Below, piece after piece: positions 30,957 through 41,060 of a stretch of 64,000 nucleotides of DNA. The stretch comes from Actinomycetes bacterium (GTDB lineage Bacteria; Actinomycetota; Actinomycetes; Nanopelagicales; Nanopelagicaceae): contig JANXZF010000138.1 of NCBI GenBank assembly GCA_025355665.1, forward strand, positions 52,232-116,231, in the 5' to 3' direction. Below the pieces are notes generated by a model, which was given only the letters and a program-made list of their open reading frames with translations, made no database searches and was not told the DNA's origin. The first letter of the stretch is position 1; every line of letters begins with the position of its first letter. The position numbers were made by a program, and so were the translations under genes.

Positions 30957-32411
30957 ATGAGTCCCCTAGTTCTAGTTTTCATCTCGCCACTTGTTGGGTC
31001 GGCCGTGCTTGCTTTCATGGGCCATCATCGAAACGGTCGCGACATCAATGTTGCCTTTAGCTTCCTGACATTTCTTGCATCCACTTTTCTGACCGCCAAA
31101 GTGGTGGCCCATGGACCGATGTTTGCCCTAGACAAGCAGTTCTTTATCGATTCACTCAATGTGTTCCTGGTGACGCTGACTGCACTGATTGGCTTCACTA
31201 CATCGATATTTTCCCGACCTTATATGCGCATCGAAGAAGAACGCGGAAAAATGACTCCAAATCGGATGCGCCTGTATTTCAGCATGTACCAGTTATTCAA
31301 CTGTTGCATGCTGTTGGCGCTGACGACGAACAACATGGGCATTCTCTGGGTCGCGATGGAAGCGGCAACTTTAACCACCGTACTTCTCGTATCTGTCTAT
31401 AGGACTCCAGCAAGCTTGGAAGCGGCCTGGAAGTACTTCATCCTCTGCGGTGTTGGCATCGCTCAGGCGCTCTTTGGAACGATACTTCTTTATATGGCCG
31501 CGCAGCGCGTTATTGGCCACGGTCTTAACCCACTCCTCTGGACCAACCTCAACGCGTCCAAAGCTCATCTCAATCCAGTGATCATGTCTTTGGCGTTCGT
31601 ATTTCTGTTGGTTGGCTACGGAACAAAAGTTGGCCTAGCGCCCTTGCATAACTGGCTGCCGGATGCTCATGCTGAAGGTCCGACACCGATTTCTGCAGTC
31701 TTGTCTGGATTGCTACTCAACGTTGCCCTCTACGCGGTCATTCGCTGCAAAGTGCTAACGGATGGAGCGCTGGGAAATCATTTCGCGGGGCATTTGATGA
31801 TTGGCTTCGGACTTCTATCGGTTCTGGTCGCGGCGTTTTCATTGCTACGCCAGAAGGACATTAAGAGAATGTTCTCTTACTCTTCAATTGAGCACATGGG
31901 TCTGATGACCTTTGCGTTCGGCATCGGCGGTCCAATTGCGAATTTCGCAGGACTACTCCACATGACTGTTCATGCACTGACCAAATCTGCGATCTTCTAC
32001 GCCGTGGGCCACGCGGCACAAAAGGCCGGCTCGCAAATGATGGATCAGATCAGGGGACTTATAAAGATCAGTCCTACAGTCGGTTGGGGTCTCATGATGG
32101 GAACGTTGGCAATTTTGGGCATGCCTCCATTTGGAGTTTTTGCGAGTGAATTCCTCATTCTCACGAGTGCCATGCGCCAGTTGCCTTGGGCCACGCCAAT
32201 ACTTCTTCTTGGCCTTGGTGTTGCCTTCGGAGCAATATTTAGCAGGGTTCAACCCATGGTGTTTGGTGAAACGACAATGAAACGACTGCCGCACCCACCG
32301 GCCTTATTACCGGTCTTCGTTCATCTTGGGCTTGTCCTGATGCTTGGCCTTTATATCCCCACGTATTTAAATACATGGTTCCTTCAAGCTGCGCGAATAA
32401 TTGGAGGGTAG
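30957..32411 (+). CDS. HyfF/NuoN-like antiporter subunit
   Basis: GYGTKVGLAPLHNWLPDAHAEGPTPISAVLSGLLLN; YSSIEHMGLM. Confidence 0.88.
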   Translation: MSPLVLVFISPLVGSAVLAFMGHHRNGRDINVAFSFLTFLASTFLTAKVVAHGPMFALDKQFFIDSLNVFLVTLTALIGFTTSIFSRPYMRIEEERGKMTPNRMRLYFSMYQLFNCCMLLALTTNNMGILWVAMEAATLTTVLLVSVYRTPASLEAAWKYFILCGVGIAQALFGTILLYMAAQRVIGHGLNPLLWTNLNASKAHLNPVIMSLAFVFLLVGYGTKVGLAPLHNWLPDAHAEGPTPISAVLSGLLLNVALYAVIRCKVLTDGALGNHFAGHLMIGFGLLSVLVAAFSLLRQKDIKRMFSYSSIEHMGLMTFAFGIGGPIANFAGLLHMTVHALTKSAIFYAVGHAAQKAGSQMMDQIRGLIKISPTVGWGLMMGTLAILGMPPFGVFASEFLILTSAMRQLPWATPILLLGLGVAFGAIFSRVQPMVFGETTMKRLPHPPALLPVFVHLGLVLMLGLYIPTYLNTWFLQAARIIGG

Positions 32412-33957
32412 CTGCATGGACATTGCAAATCTCGAACTAGATGTGAGCGCGATGCCTGCTGAGTTCACGCTCTTTCGTGGTGAAGTTTCGTCGGATGAAT
32501 GGTCAACTGCAGCCTTTGCAATTGCTGAGGATCACGGCCGTCTCGTAAGCCTCTGGGGAAATCAACGTGGGGACGGCACATTTGTTCTCTCTTCGGTATA
32601 CGACATTGGCGCATTGATCTGGCTAGATCTGCCTCTCGCAAAAGGAAGCATTTCCTACCCTGATATCTCAGGGCTCTTTCCCTCGGCCAACAGATTGCAA
32701 CGAGCCGTGGGCGATCTCCTTGGACTTGAAGCCGCAGGGGCAGCAGATTCCAGACCTTGGCTAAACCACAGGATGTGGCCGGCAGATTACTTTCCGCTTC
32801 GGAAAGCAAATTCTGGAAAAGAAGAGTTTGCTGATGACCTCGCTGATGATTATCAGTTCGTGCAGGTTTTAGGTGACGGTGTACATGAAATTGCGGTTGG
32901 TCCAGTGCATGCGGGCATTATCGAACCCGGGCATTTCCGGTTCTCAGTTGTCGGAGAGAAAACCCTTCGTTTAGAAGAGCGACTCGGCTATACGCACAAG
33001 GGAGTAGACAAAGCATTTGAGCAACTCTTCGCAGTAGATGGGTACCGACTTGCTGGACGAATGTCAGGTGATTCCACTGTGGCTTACGCCTGGAGTTACT
33101 GCATGAGTCTTGAAAATATCTGGAATTGGAAACTGCCCGAACGTGCCACGTGGTTACGTGCCATTGCTCTGGAGCGCGAGAGGATCGCTAATCATTTGGG
33201 AGACCTAGGTGCACTTGGCAATGATGCGGGATTCGCCTTCGGCCTCTCGCAGTTCATGCGCTTGAAAGAGGATGTCCTTCGTTTAAATAAGAAACTCTTC
33301 TCGCATAGATTTATGATGGATTACATCTGCCCTGGGGGTGTCGAGCGCGATGTTGATGCCGACGGACTTGCTGTAATCTTGGCGCAATGCGCAGTAGTTG
33401 AAGAAGAAGTGCGCACTCTGCAAAAAATATATGACGATCATTCTGGGCTTCAGGATCGGTTCATGACGACCGGAATAGTGACATTTGACGTGGCGACAAA
33501 ATTGGGTCTTACCGGAATGGCAGGCCGCGCTAGTGGGATCATTCACGATGTTCGGATAGATGCTTCGTGTGCGCCTTATAGCAAGATGGATGTACACGTT
33601 TCATCTCGTGAAACGGGCGATGTATGTGCGCGTGTTGACGTCCGTTTTGACGAGCTCTTCGAGTCACTTCGGCTCATTCGCAATCTGATAGGCAATCTTC
33701 CGATGGGGGCGATTCGGACCGAATATGTCGAGCGTGGGCCAGAGGGCTCGGGTGCCGGATGGATAGAAGGATGGCGGGGCGGAATCTTTACTGCCCTCTA
33801 TGTTGATTCCAAGGGACAGATATCTCGCTGCCACGTCCACGATCCTTCTTGGCAAAATTGGCCCGTAATTGAATACGCCGTAATAGGCGATATCGTCCCT
33901 GACTTTCCATTGATTAATAAATCATTTAACTTGAGTTATTCGGGACATGACCGATGA
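32401..33957 (+). CDS. HyfG/HycE-like large subunit lacking NiFe-ligand cysteines
   Basis: IEPGHFRFSVVGEKTLRLEERLGYTHKGVDKAFEQL; L1 site reads GRMSGDSTVAYAWSY and L2 site reads VHDPSWQNWPVIEYAV. Confidence 0.85.
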   Translation: MEGSCMDIANLELDVSAMPAEFTLFRGEVSSDEWSTAAFAIAEDHGRLVSLWGNQRGDGTFVLSSVYDIGALIWLDLPLAKGSISYPDISGLFPSANRLQRAVGDLLGLEAAGAADSRPWLNHRMWPADYFPLRKANSGKEEFADDLADDYQFVQVLGDGVHEIAVGPVHAGIIEPGHFRFSVVGEKTLRLEERLGYTHKGVDKAFEQLFAVDGYRLAGRMSGDSTVAYAWSYCMSLENIWNWKLPERATWLRAIALERERIANHLGDLGALGNDAGFAFGLSQFMRLKEDVLRLNKKLFSHRFMMDYICPGGVERDVDADGLAVILAQCAVVEEEVRTLQKIYDDHSGLQDRFMTTGIVTFDVATKLGLTGMAGRASGIIHDVRIDASCAPYSKMDVHVSSRETGDVCARVDVRFDELFESLRLIRNLIGNLPMGAIRTEYVERGPEGSGAGWIEGWRGGIFTALYVDSKGQISRCHVHDPSWQNWPVIEYAVIGDIVPDFPLINKSFNLSYSGHDR

Positions 33958-34484
33958 TGTGGCCACTAATCCGACAAATCGCCAAGGTTGGCATTGTGAC
34001 CGAGAAGCGGCCGGTTGCTCAAGAAATGGAGAACCCGAAAGAGATTCATGATGAGATTTTGAAAATTCTAGGGCGCGCGCTCACGATTAGAGAAGTTGAT
34101 GCAGGAAGTTGCAACGGTTGCGAACTTGAACTCAATGCACTGGGAAATGTGTACTACAACCTGGAGGGCTTAGGGATCAAATTCGTTGCTAGCCCACGTC
34201 ATGCTGACATGCTCCTCGTTACGGGCCCCGTGGCTCGAAGTATGTCCCATGCCCTTGCCGTTACCAATGAAGCGATGCCAGACCCAAAGATCGTCGTGGC
34301 TGTGGGGGATTGCGCGATCAACGGTGGAATCTTTGGAACAAGTTATGCCTCACTCGGTGGGGTATCAAAAGCGCTGAAGGTGGATTTGGCGATTCCGGGC
34401 TGCCCCCCTGAGCCAATTGTGATTTTGGAAGGTATATTGACCGCCGTTCGCTATCGAATGAGGCCACGTACGGGAGAGAAATGA
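33954..34484 (+). CDS. HyfI/NuoB-like Fe-S small subunit
   Basis: DAGSCNGCELELNALGN; AVGDCAINGGIFG; IPGCPPEPIVILEG (four cluster cysteines kept). Confidence 0.9.
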   Translation: MMWPLIRQIAKVGIVTEKRPVAQEMENPKEIHDEILKILGRALTIREVDAGSCNGCELELNALGNVYYNLEGLGIKFVASPRHADMLLVTGPVARSMSHALAVTNEAMPDPKIVVAVGDCAINGGIFGTSYASLGGVSKALKVDLAIPGCPPEPIVILEGILTAVRYRMRPRTGEK

Positions 34485-35911
34485 TTTTGCGCTCAATAAA
34501 TCTGGAGATGAACTCGATCAATTTCATCAAGGAGGAGGAGCGAGGAGGCAAACCAAGTTCGCTTTTCTGGCCTTGGTGCGGGGCAAATGTCTCGTTGCTC
34601 GCGCTTTCATTCGGTGCCTTTTTTCTGGGATTTGGGATTTCATTCTCTCAAGTTTGCGTAGCCGCCTTCTTAAGTGTGGTGCTTTCATTTGTTCTTGTCG
34701 GCGTGAGTTCACTGGCCGGGAAAAAGTCCAATGCTCCAACGATGACACTTTCTCGGGCGGCCTTCGGGGTCCGCGGAAATATCGTTCCGGGTCTGCTTTC
34801 GTATTTGATCTTTGTCGGTTGGGAAACCGTGCTCGTTTCACTTGCGACTCTGGCTACGGAAACAATATTTGCCCGACTCGGGCATATGGATCACAACCTT
34901 GCACGAATAATTGGATTTGTTGTCGCTGTCAGTCTCACTGTCTTTGGTGGGGTACTCGGATTTCATGTAATCATGAAATTGCAGAAGTGGCTAACGATTG
35001 CTACCGCGGCAATGACGATTGGTTACATTGCTCTAACGGTTAACCACATTGACTGGAGCAAAGTCTCAGCGATTCATGGCGGAAGCTTCCAAGGTTTTAT
35101 TGGCGCAATTGTTTTCGGTGTAACTGGAGTTGGTTTGGGTTGGGTGAACTCTGCTGCCGACTACTCGCGTTACCTTCCTCGCAATACTTCAAGCAAGGCC
35201 GTAATTGGTTGGACAGTGTTCGGTTCTTCTCTCGTGCCGGTCATACTTATTGTTTATGGTTCATTACTTGCTGGAAGCAGTAAAGGGTTGAGGGATCAAA
35301 TATCGGCCGACCCAGTCGGCGCATTAACGACGATCCTGCCAACGTGGTACCTCATTCCATTCGCGATTGTCGCTGTCCTCGGTCTCATCGGCGGGGCCAT
35401 TCTTGATCTTTACTCATCCGGATTGGCGTTGGTCTCGATTGGGTTGCCAGTTCGTCGCCACGTTGCTGCCTCGATTGACGCCACGATCATGCTGTTCGGG
35501 ACGATCTACATCGTTTGGCACGCTTCCAATTTCATCGGACCCTTTCAAGGATTTTTGATCACCCTTGGTGTGCCTATCGCGGTCTGGTCTGCGATATTTG
35601 TTGCGGATGTCCTGATGCGAAGACGAGATTATGCCGAGGCCGAACTGTTCCAGCCGACTGGAAGATATGGTGCATGGAATGTGCGATCGATCGCGTTGAC
35701 GATTGGTGGTTCCATCATCGGCTGGGGATTCGTAACCAATCCATTCGCGTCCTGGCTCTCATGGCAAGGTTATTTCATGGGGGCTATAGGAGGCAAGACC
35801 GGCCCGTGGTCCGGTGCAAATGTAGGAGTGATTGTTGCCCTGTTTGTCGGTTTTGTCGGACATTTTCTTCTCGCCAGGCGTGCGATTAAGGCCCAAGAAG
35901 CGCATCTGTAG
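34481..35911 (+). CDS. NCS1-family (cytosine/purine/allantoin) permease
   Basis: TLSRAAFGVRGNIVPGLLSYLIFVGWETV; WVNSAADYSRYLPR; ATGA overlap with the HyfI-like gene. Confidence 0.85.
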   Translation: MILRSINLEMNSINFIKEEERGGKPSSLFWPWCGANVSLLALSFGAFFLGFGISFSQVCVAAFLSVVLSFVLVGVSSLAGKKSNAPTMTLSRAAFGVRGNIVPGLLSYLIFVGWETVLVSLATLATETIFARLGHMDHNLARIIGFVVAVSLTVFGGVLGFHVIMKLQKWLTIATAAMTIGYIALTVNHIDWSKVSAIHGGSFQGFIGAIVFGVTGVGLGWVNSAADYSRYLPRNTSSKAVIGWTVFGSSLVPVILIVYGSLLAGSSKGLRDQISADPVGALTTILPTWYLIPFAIVAVLGLIGGAILDLYSSGLALVSIGLPVRRHVAASIDATIMLFGTIYIVWHASNFIGPFQGFLITLGVPIAVWSAIFVADVLMRRRDYAEAELFQPTGRYGAWNVRSIALTIGGSIIGWGFVTNPFASWLSWQGYFMGAIGGKTGPWSGANVGVIVALFVGFVGHFLLARRAIKAQEAHL

Positions 35912-35948
35912 CTCTTGAAAAGCGAAGTGAGTGGTGGACTCTCTTTGA

Positions 35949-36724
35949 ATGCCAACATTTACCGAACATGCAGAGGGTATGCCGTGCTGGATTGATGCCA
36001 GCGTAGCCACTAAAGAGCTTAGGGAAGCTCTTATAGATTTCTACAGTTCACTTTTTGGTTGGAGTTTCGATGTGGATGCACCCGAAACCGGTTTTTACTT
36101 GATCGCGCGCCACAATGGCAAAGCCGTTCTGGGTATCGGTGAGCAACCCGATGGCCAAGGTAGTTGGGTTACCTATTTTTCTACTTCAGATATACAGGCC
36201 GCTTGCAAAGTCGCCAGCGCCGAAGGAGGGCAAGTGTTCTTTCCTCCAATGCAAGTAATGGACGTTGGCTGGATGGCTCTTGTAATGGATCCGGCCGGTG
36301 TCGTTCACGGGTTGTGGCAGCCAATCACTTTTGCTGGATTTGAAGTGCAATATGAACCAAACACCCCTGGTTGGTTTGATCATTTTTCTCCGGATCCAGT
36401 TCGGGCGACCGCTTATTACGACAAAGTTCTCGGCAAAGACATTTCGCCATATTCTTTTGAAGGGATGACAATTTTGCAACGAGGTGACCAGTGGTTTGCA
36501 AGTTTGACGCCACGTGCGAGTTCGGAGAAACTTCCGCAGTGGACTCCAGTTTTCGTTGTAGATTCGCTGGATCGAACGAGCGAGAAAGTGCGCGCTCTTG
36601 GGGAACCGTAGTTGCAGAAAATCTTCCTGTTCCAGGAAGCGCCTTATCCGTCTACTTGGATCCTGTCGTTGGAAGTTATCTAACGGTTATGAAGTCTGGC
36701 GAGGCTACAAATTCAGGAAATTGA
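35949..36724 (+). pseudogene. VOC/glyoxalase-like protein interrupted by a one-base frameshift
   Basis: Frame 35949-36611 ends ...RTSEKVRALGEP*. The next frame continues GTVVAENLPVPGSALSVYLDPVVGSYLTVMK up to 36724. Junction is the G4 run 36600-36603. Confidence 0.8.
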
Positions 36725-37708
36725 AAACTTCCGCAACATCGTTAACCCAACACATGCTGATATCAGTGCGGAGACTATTAATCCAGTCTTTATCTCTGAC
36801 AATTGTGATTGATTTGTGACAGCGAGATCTGCGATGAAGAGAGAAACCGTCAGGCCCATACCAGCCAACGCTGCCGCTCCAGAAATTTCTTTGATCGAAA
36901 GTGAATCGGGCAATTTTGCAAGTCGCAATTTGACGGACAGCCATGCAAATAATGTGATCCCAATCAGTTTGCCAACTACTCGTCCAACAATGATTCCCCT
37001 TGAGACGGGGGAAGAGAGAAGGTTGCCAAAATTGTGGAAATCGACCGAGATTCCAATATTGGCTAACACAAATATCGGAATAACTAGGTAACTGCTCCAA
37101 GGGTGAATAATGGAAATTAATCGATCAGTTGAAAAACTTCTTTTCGTGGGGAGTATCCAGGCCAAGAAGACAGCGCCAAATGTCGAAAGGACTCGCAAGG
37201 GGTTTAGTCCTGAGGAATAGAAAAAACCGATAACAAGCAGAGATCCAAAATCGTCTGCGATTGCCAGGGTGAGCAAGAAAATCTTTATTGCGGGATCGAT
37301 TTTCGAGCCGAGTAAGGCAAGGGCTCCAATCGAGAGTGCAATGTCGGTCGGCATTGGCACTGCCCAGCCATGTATCCCGGACCCGCCGTGATTTATCGTG
37401 ATGAATATCAACGCCGGAGTGAGCATTCCGCCAAATGCGGCGATAATTGGCAATGCTGCCGACTTAGGATTTCTCAAGTCGCCGTCTACAAATTCACGTT
37501 TTATCTCCAGCCCGACGAGGAAGAAGAAGATACTCATCAGGCCCTCGTTGATGAAACTTTGGCCGTGATGCCAAAAATTGGCATACGCGGAATGCATTGG
37601 CGAATTTGCAAATATCAGGGCGACGATGCATGAAATCACGAGCACGACGCCACCAGCGCTCTCGGTGGCGAAGAATTCGCGCATGCTTTGGGGGATTCTG
37701 CGAATCAT
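36713..37708 (-). CDS. nhaA: Na+/H+ antiporter NhaA
   Basis: MPTDIALSIGALALLG; LTLAIADDFGSLLVIGFFYS; FFLVGLEIKREFVDGDL. Confidence 0.93.
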   Translation of the reverse strand: MIRRIPQSMREFFATESAGGVVLVISCIVALIFANSPMHSAYANFWHHGQSFINEGLMSIFFFLVGLEIKREFVDGDLRNPKSAALPIIAAFGGMLTPALIFITINHGGSGIHGWAVPMPTDIALSIGALALLGSKIDPAIKIFLLTLAIADDFGSLLVIGFFYSSGLNPLRVLSTFGAVFLAWILPTKRSFSTDRLISIIHPWSSYLVIPIFVLANIGISVDFHNFGNLLSSPVSRGIIVGRVVGKLIGITLFAWLSVKLRLAKLPDSLSIKEISGAAALAGMGLTVSLFIADLAVTNQSQLSEIKTGLIVSALISACVGLTMLRKFSIS

Positions 37709-37775
37709 GTCGCAAGACTATCTTCGCGGCCGATATTGCCGGCGCGGTGTCAGACAAAAAGGCTATCGTGTCCCA

Positions 37776-39020
37776 ATGCCAATGGAGCCGCGAAAGTCTC
37801 TTGCCAAGTTAAAGAACGCCGCGATCCCCAAAGAAAGTGCTATTCGCATTCTTAGCCTCGCGACTTTGATTAATACTTTCGGCAACGGCTTATTCATGAC
37901 CGTGGAGGTTATTTACTTCACTTTCTATGTGGGGCTTTCAGCGGCTCAAGTGGGCTTAGGGCTTTCCCTGGGTGGTGCAGTCTCGCTCTTGTTCAATATC
38001 CCAGCCGGTCACCTTGCAGACAGACTTGGGCCCAGAGATATCACGGCGATCGCCTATGCCGGCGAGGGAGTTGCACTTGCAAGTTTCGTTTTCATTCACT
38101 CATTCATTCCGTTTCTCTTTCTTTCGTTGGCATTGGGAGCAGTTGGGGCCACTGGTCAAACCTTGCGAATGGCGACGATCGCCAAATTCGGAGTAGGTGA
38201 AGAACGAGTCCGCATCCGTGCTTACACTCGTGCGGTCACAAACTTAGGTATCGGACTAGGCGCCATATTTGCCGGAGTTGCTCTAGCAATCAATACAAGA
38301 ACTGCTTACGTGTCGATGTTGCTTTTAGATGCCGCAACCTTCTTTATCGCCGCACTTGTCTGGAGACGTTTGCCTTATGTCGCACCCACTGTTGGCAAAG
38401 GCGAGCCTTTTAGCTTCGTGGCGCTAAAGGACAAGAAATATGTCGCAGCGACTTTGCTCAATGGGGTCATGACATTGCATTTCGTCATTCAGAACGTGGC
38501 CATACCGCTTTGGGTGGTTCATGAGACCAAAGCGCCAAGATGGTGGGTAGCCGTGTTGATGCTGGTCAACACTATTTCCGTAGTCCTTTTTCAAGTCCGT
38601 GCAAGCAAGGGCTCAGGAGATGTGAAGGCGGGGGCGCGAATGTATGCCCGCGCGGGATATCTGGTCGCTGCAGCTTGCATTCTGTATGCCCTGGCGGCGG
38701 GAGCATCCAAAATCCTCGCTTGTGTAATTTTGGTTGTCGCTGCTCTTGTTCATGTTGCTGGAGAACTCATCGGTTCTGCTGGATCTTGGAGTATTGGATT
38801 TGGGCTGGCGAACCAAAATCATCAGGGCCAATATCAAGGCGTTTATTCGATGGGTTTTGGATTGGGAGGCGCAGTCGGTCCGACCGTTGTAACTGCTCTT
38901 GCAATTGGCATGGGGAAGGTCGGCTGGGTAATTCTCGCTTCTATTTTTCTTACGACGGGCGTGCTTATGCGTCGTCTTGTAACTGGAGCCTGGATGGCAA
39001 AGAGTTCAAAACCTATTTAG
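37776..39020 (+). CDS. MFS transporter
   Basis: AGHLADRLGPRDITAIAYAGEG; 12-TM profile. Start 37776 preceded by TATCGT-N6. Confidence 0.85.
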   Translation: MPMEPRKSLAKLKNAAIPKESAIRILSLATLINTFGNGLFMTVEVIYFTFYVGLSAAQVGLGLSLGGAVSLLFNIPAGHLADRLGPRDITAIAYAGEGVALASFVFIHSFIPFLFLSLALGAVGATGQTLRMATIAKFGVGEERVRIRAYTRAVTNLGIGLGAIFAGVALAINTRTAYVSMLLLDAATFFIAALVWRRLPYVAPTVGKGEPFSFVALKDKKYVAATLLNGVMTLHFVIQNVAIPLWVVHETKAPRWWVAVLMLVNTISVVLFQVRASKGSGDVKAGARMYARAGYLVAAACILYALAAGASKILACVILVVAALVHVAGELIGSAGSWSIGFGLANQNHQGQYQGVYSMGFGLGGAVGPTVVTALAIGMGKVGWVILASIFLTTGVLMRRLVTGAWMAKSSKPI

Positions 39021-40528
39021 TCTTTTCCTTGGTCATGCCTTGGCGATAAATTTTCTGCAGCGTGAGCGATATTTCTTTGCATGCCACCGAAGACAAGGCC
39101 ATGAAAGGGGTAAATCATTATCCAATAGAGACCACCGGTTGGTCCGATGGGATGAAAGAGGGCACGCTGTCTGAAAATTGTTCGCCCTCGCGTGTCTGTA
39201 TCAACGATAAGTTCGAGCCATGCAAGTCCAGGCAGGCGCATCTCAGCCCGAAGTCTGAGTAGATGGCTCTCTTCAATATCTTCAACTCTCCACCAATCGA
39301 GTGCATCGCCCACCACGAGGTCAAAAGGATCTCGTCGACCTCGACGAAGTCCTGGTCCACCCACAAAGCGATCAAGCAGCCCGCGAGTCCACCACCCTAA
39401 TCGCCATGAATACCAGCCATGTTCACCGCCAATGCCTTTAATGATGTGCCACAGTTGATCAGGCGATGCACGCACTATGCGTTCGCGTTCATCAACGTAA
39501 AGCGACCCTCCTGCCCAATCAGGGTCGCCAGGCAACGGATCACTTGGTGCCCCCGCCGTTGTCGCGGACGACCACGAAGTTGTAACCCGGCGATCTTGAA
39601 TTCGCTGAAGCGCGAGTTCTACTGCCTTTTCGAAGGTGGTGAGGCTCTCTTTGGGATCGGCAACGTATTCGGCGATGTCATGTTCTTTGCAGATGACTTC
39701 GTTCACAAGACTTTGCATCAGGGGTTTTGCAATGCGTTTTGGCACTGGAGTGACCAAGCCGACCCAGTGGCTTGATAACGATGGAGTCAACAGGGGGAGC
39801 GCGAGTATTCGGCGTGGCTTTAAACCAGCTACTTTTGCATATCGAAGCATCATCTGTCGGTATGTGAAAACATCCGGCCCGCCAATATCAAATCCTCGAT
39901 TTATATTGGGTGGCATCGACGCAGAACCAACGAGATAGTGAAGGACGTCTCTCACTGCGATGGGTTGAATTTTGCTGTCGACCCAGTGTGGGGTGATCAT
40001 GATTGGCAAGCGTTCCGTCAAATATCGAAGCATCTCGAAAGACAAGGATCCGGAGCCGATAATGACGGCTGCCCGCAGCACAGTGGTCGGGACTCCACTT
40101 GCTAACAGGATTTCGCCCACTTCTTTCCGCGATTTTAAATGGCGACTCAATTCTTCAGCTTTTGGATAGAGGCCACCCAAGTAGACAATGCGGTCGATGT
40201 GACACGCGTAAGCGGCGGCAGCAAAATTATGTGCATTGGTGTGATCGAGCGATTCAAATGAGGCTCCCGCACCCATGGAGTGAATGAGGTAGTACGCAAC
40301 ATTGACGTTATAGAGTGCACGAACCAGGCTGGCTGGATCTGCGGCATCGCCTTGAACGATCTCTACTCGGGAACTCCATTCTCGGTCAGCCAGTTGTCGC
40401 GGTTGACGAACCATGACTCGAACTTTGAAACCGGCCGCCAGCAGCTCAGGGACTAATCGGCCACCGATGTACCCGGTCGCACCGGTCACGAGAACTAGCA
40501 GCGGATTGGTTGAAACATTCTCTGTCAT
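39017..40528 (-). CDS. NAD(P)-binding epimerase-like plus DUF2867-like C-terminal domain
   Basis: LVLVTGATGYIGGRLVPELLAAGFKVRVMVRQP; C-terminal GGSLYVDERERIVRASPDQLWHIIKGIGGEHGWYSWRLGWWTRGLLDR. Confidence 0.85.
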   Translation of the reverse strand: MTENVSTNPLLVLVTGATGYIGGRLVPELLAAGFKVRVMVRQPRQLADREWSSRVEIVQGDAADPASLVRALYNVNVAYYLIHSMGAGASFESLDHTNAHNFAAAAYACHIDRIVYLGGLYPKAEELSRHLKSRKEVGEILLASGVPTTVLRAAVIIGSGSLSFEMLRYLTERLPIMITPHWVDSKIQPIAVRDVLHYLVGSASMPPNINRGFDIGGPDVFTYRQMMLRYAKVAGLKPRRILALPLLTPSLSSHWVGLVTPVPKRIAKPLMQSLVNEVICKEHDIAEYVADPKESLTTFEKAVELALQRIQDRRVTTSWSSATTAGAPSDPLPGDPDWAGGSLYVDERERIVRASPDQLWHIIKGIGGEHGWYSWRLGWWTRGLLDRFVGGPGLRRGRRDPFDLVVGDALDWWRVEDIEESHLLRLRAEMRLPGLAWLELIVDTDTRGRTIFRQRALFHPIGPTGGLYWIMIYPFHGLVFGGMQRNIAHAAENLSPRHDQGKD

Positions 40529-40535
40529 TACCGAC

Positions 40536-41024
40536 TTACTTCTTGAGAAGTTGGATTGCTTTCGGTCGATGAGACTCCTCAGGCATTGGGAAAGTATTTG
40601 TTTCGAGGGCTTTATCGTTTTCAACTAACTTAGCCAGAGTGACTTTCCCGAGCGTTTCGCGGAATGCTGAAATGGAATCGCTCCAAATCCAGTGAAGTGG
40701 GCACACGAAATCCCACGTGCAGGGTCCGTCTTGAAGTGCACAGCGCTCGGCCTTAAGGGGCCCTTCTCCAGCTTCAACAACTTCAAGCATGGAGATTTCC
40801 TCGGGTGGCCGGGTCAGACGGTATCCACCGTCTTTGCCGGCCTTGGATTCGGCGATATTGGCCCGAACTAGCTCAGCAAGGATTTGGGAGGCAAAAGTCT
40901 GCGGGACCTTCATGCGTGCCACGACTTCGCGAATCTTTCGGTATTCGCCAGTTTCGTACGACCAGGCAAGGCAGAGTGCCGAGAGAACCACATAATTCCC
41001 GCGCTTGGAGAGAGTCATGTTCAT
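40536..41024 (-). CDS. Rrf2-family regulator with three-cysteine Fe-S signature
   Basis: MTLSKRGNYVVLSALCLAW; GKDGGYRLTRPPEEISMLEVVEA; ERCALQDGPCTWDFVCPLH. Confidence 0.85.
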   Translation of the reverse strand: MNMTLSKRGNYVVLSALCLAWSYETGEYRKIREVVARMKVPQTFASQILAELVRANIAESKAGKDGGYRLTRPPEEISMLEVVEAGEGPLKAERCALQDGPCTWDFVCPLHWIWSDSISAFRETLGKVTLAKLVENDKALETNTFPMPEESHRPKAIQLLKK

Positions 41025-41060
41025 GTCAAAAGTATACATAGATTCACAGCGTTTACGTAT

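Noticed and set aside
32401-34484. Functional [NiFe] hydrogenase / formate hydrogenlyase
   Set aside because: Large subunit lacks both CxxC nickel-ligand motifs and no maturation genes were seen, so H2 chemistry is not supported.
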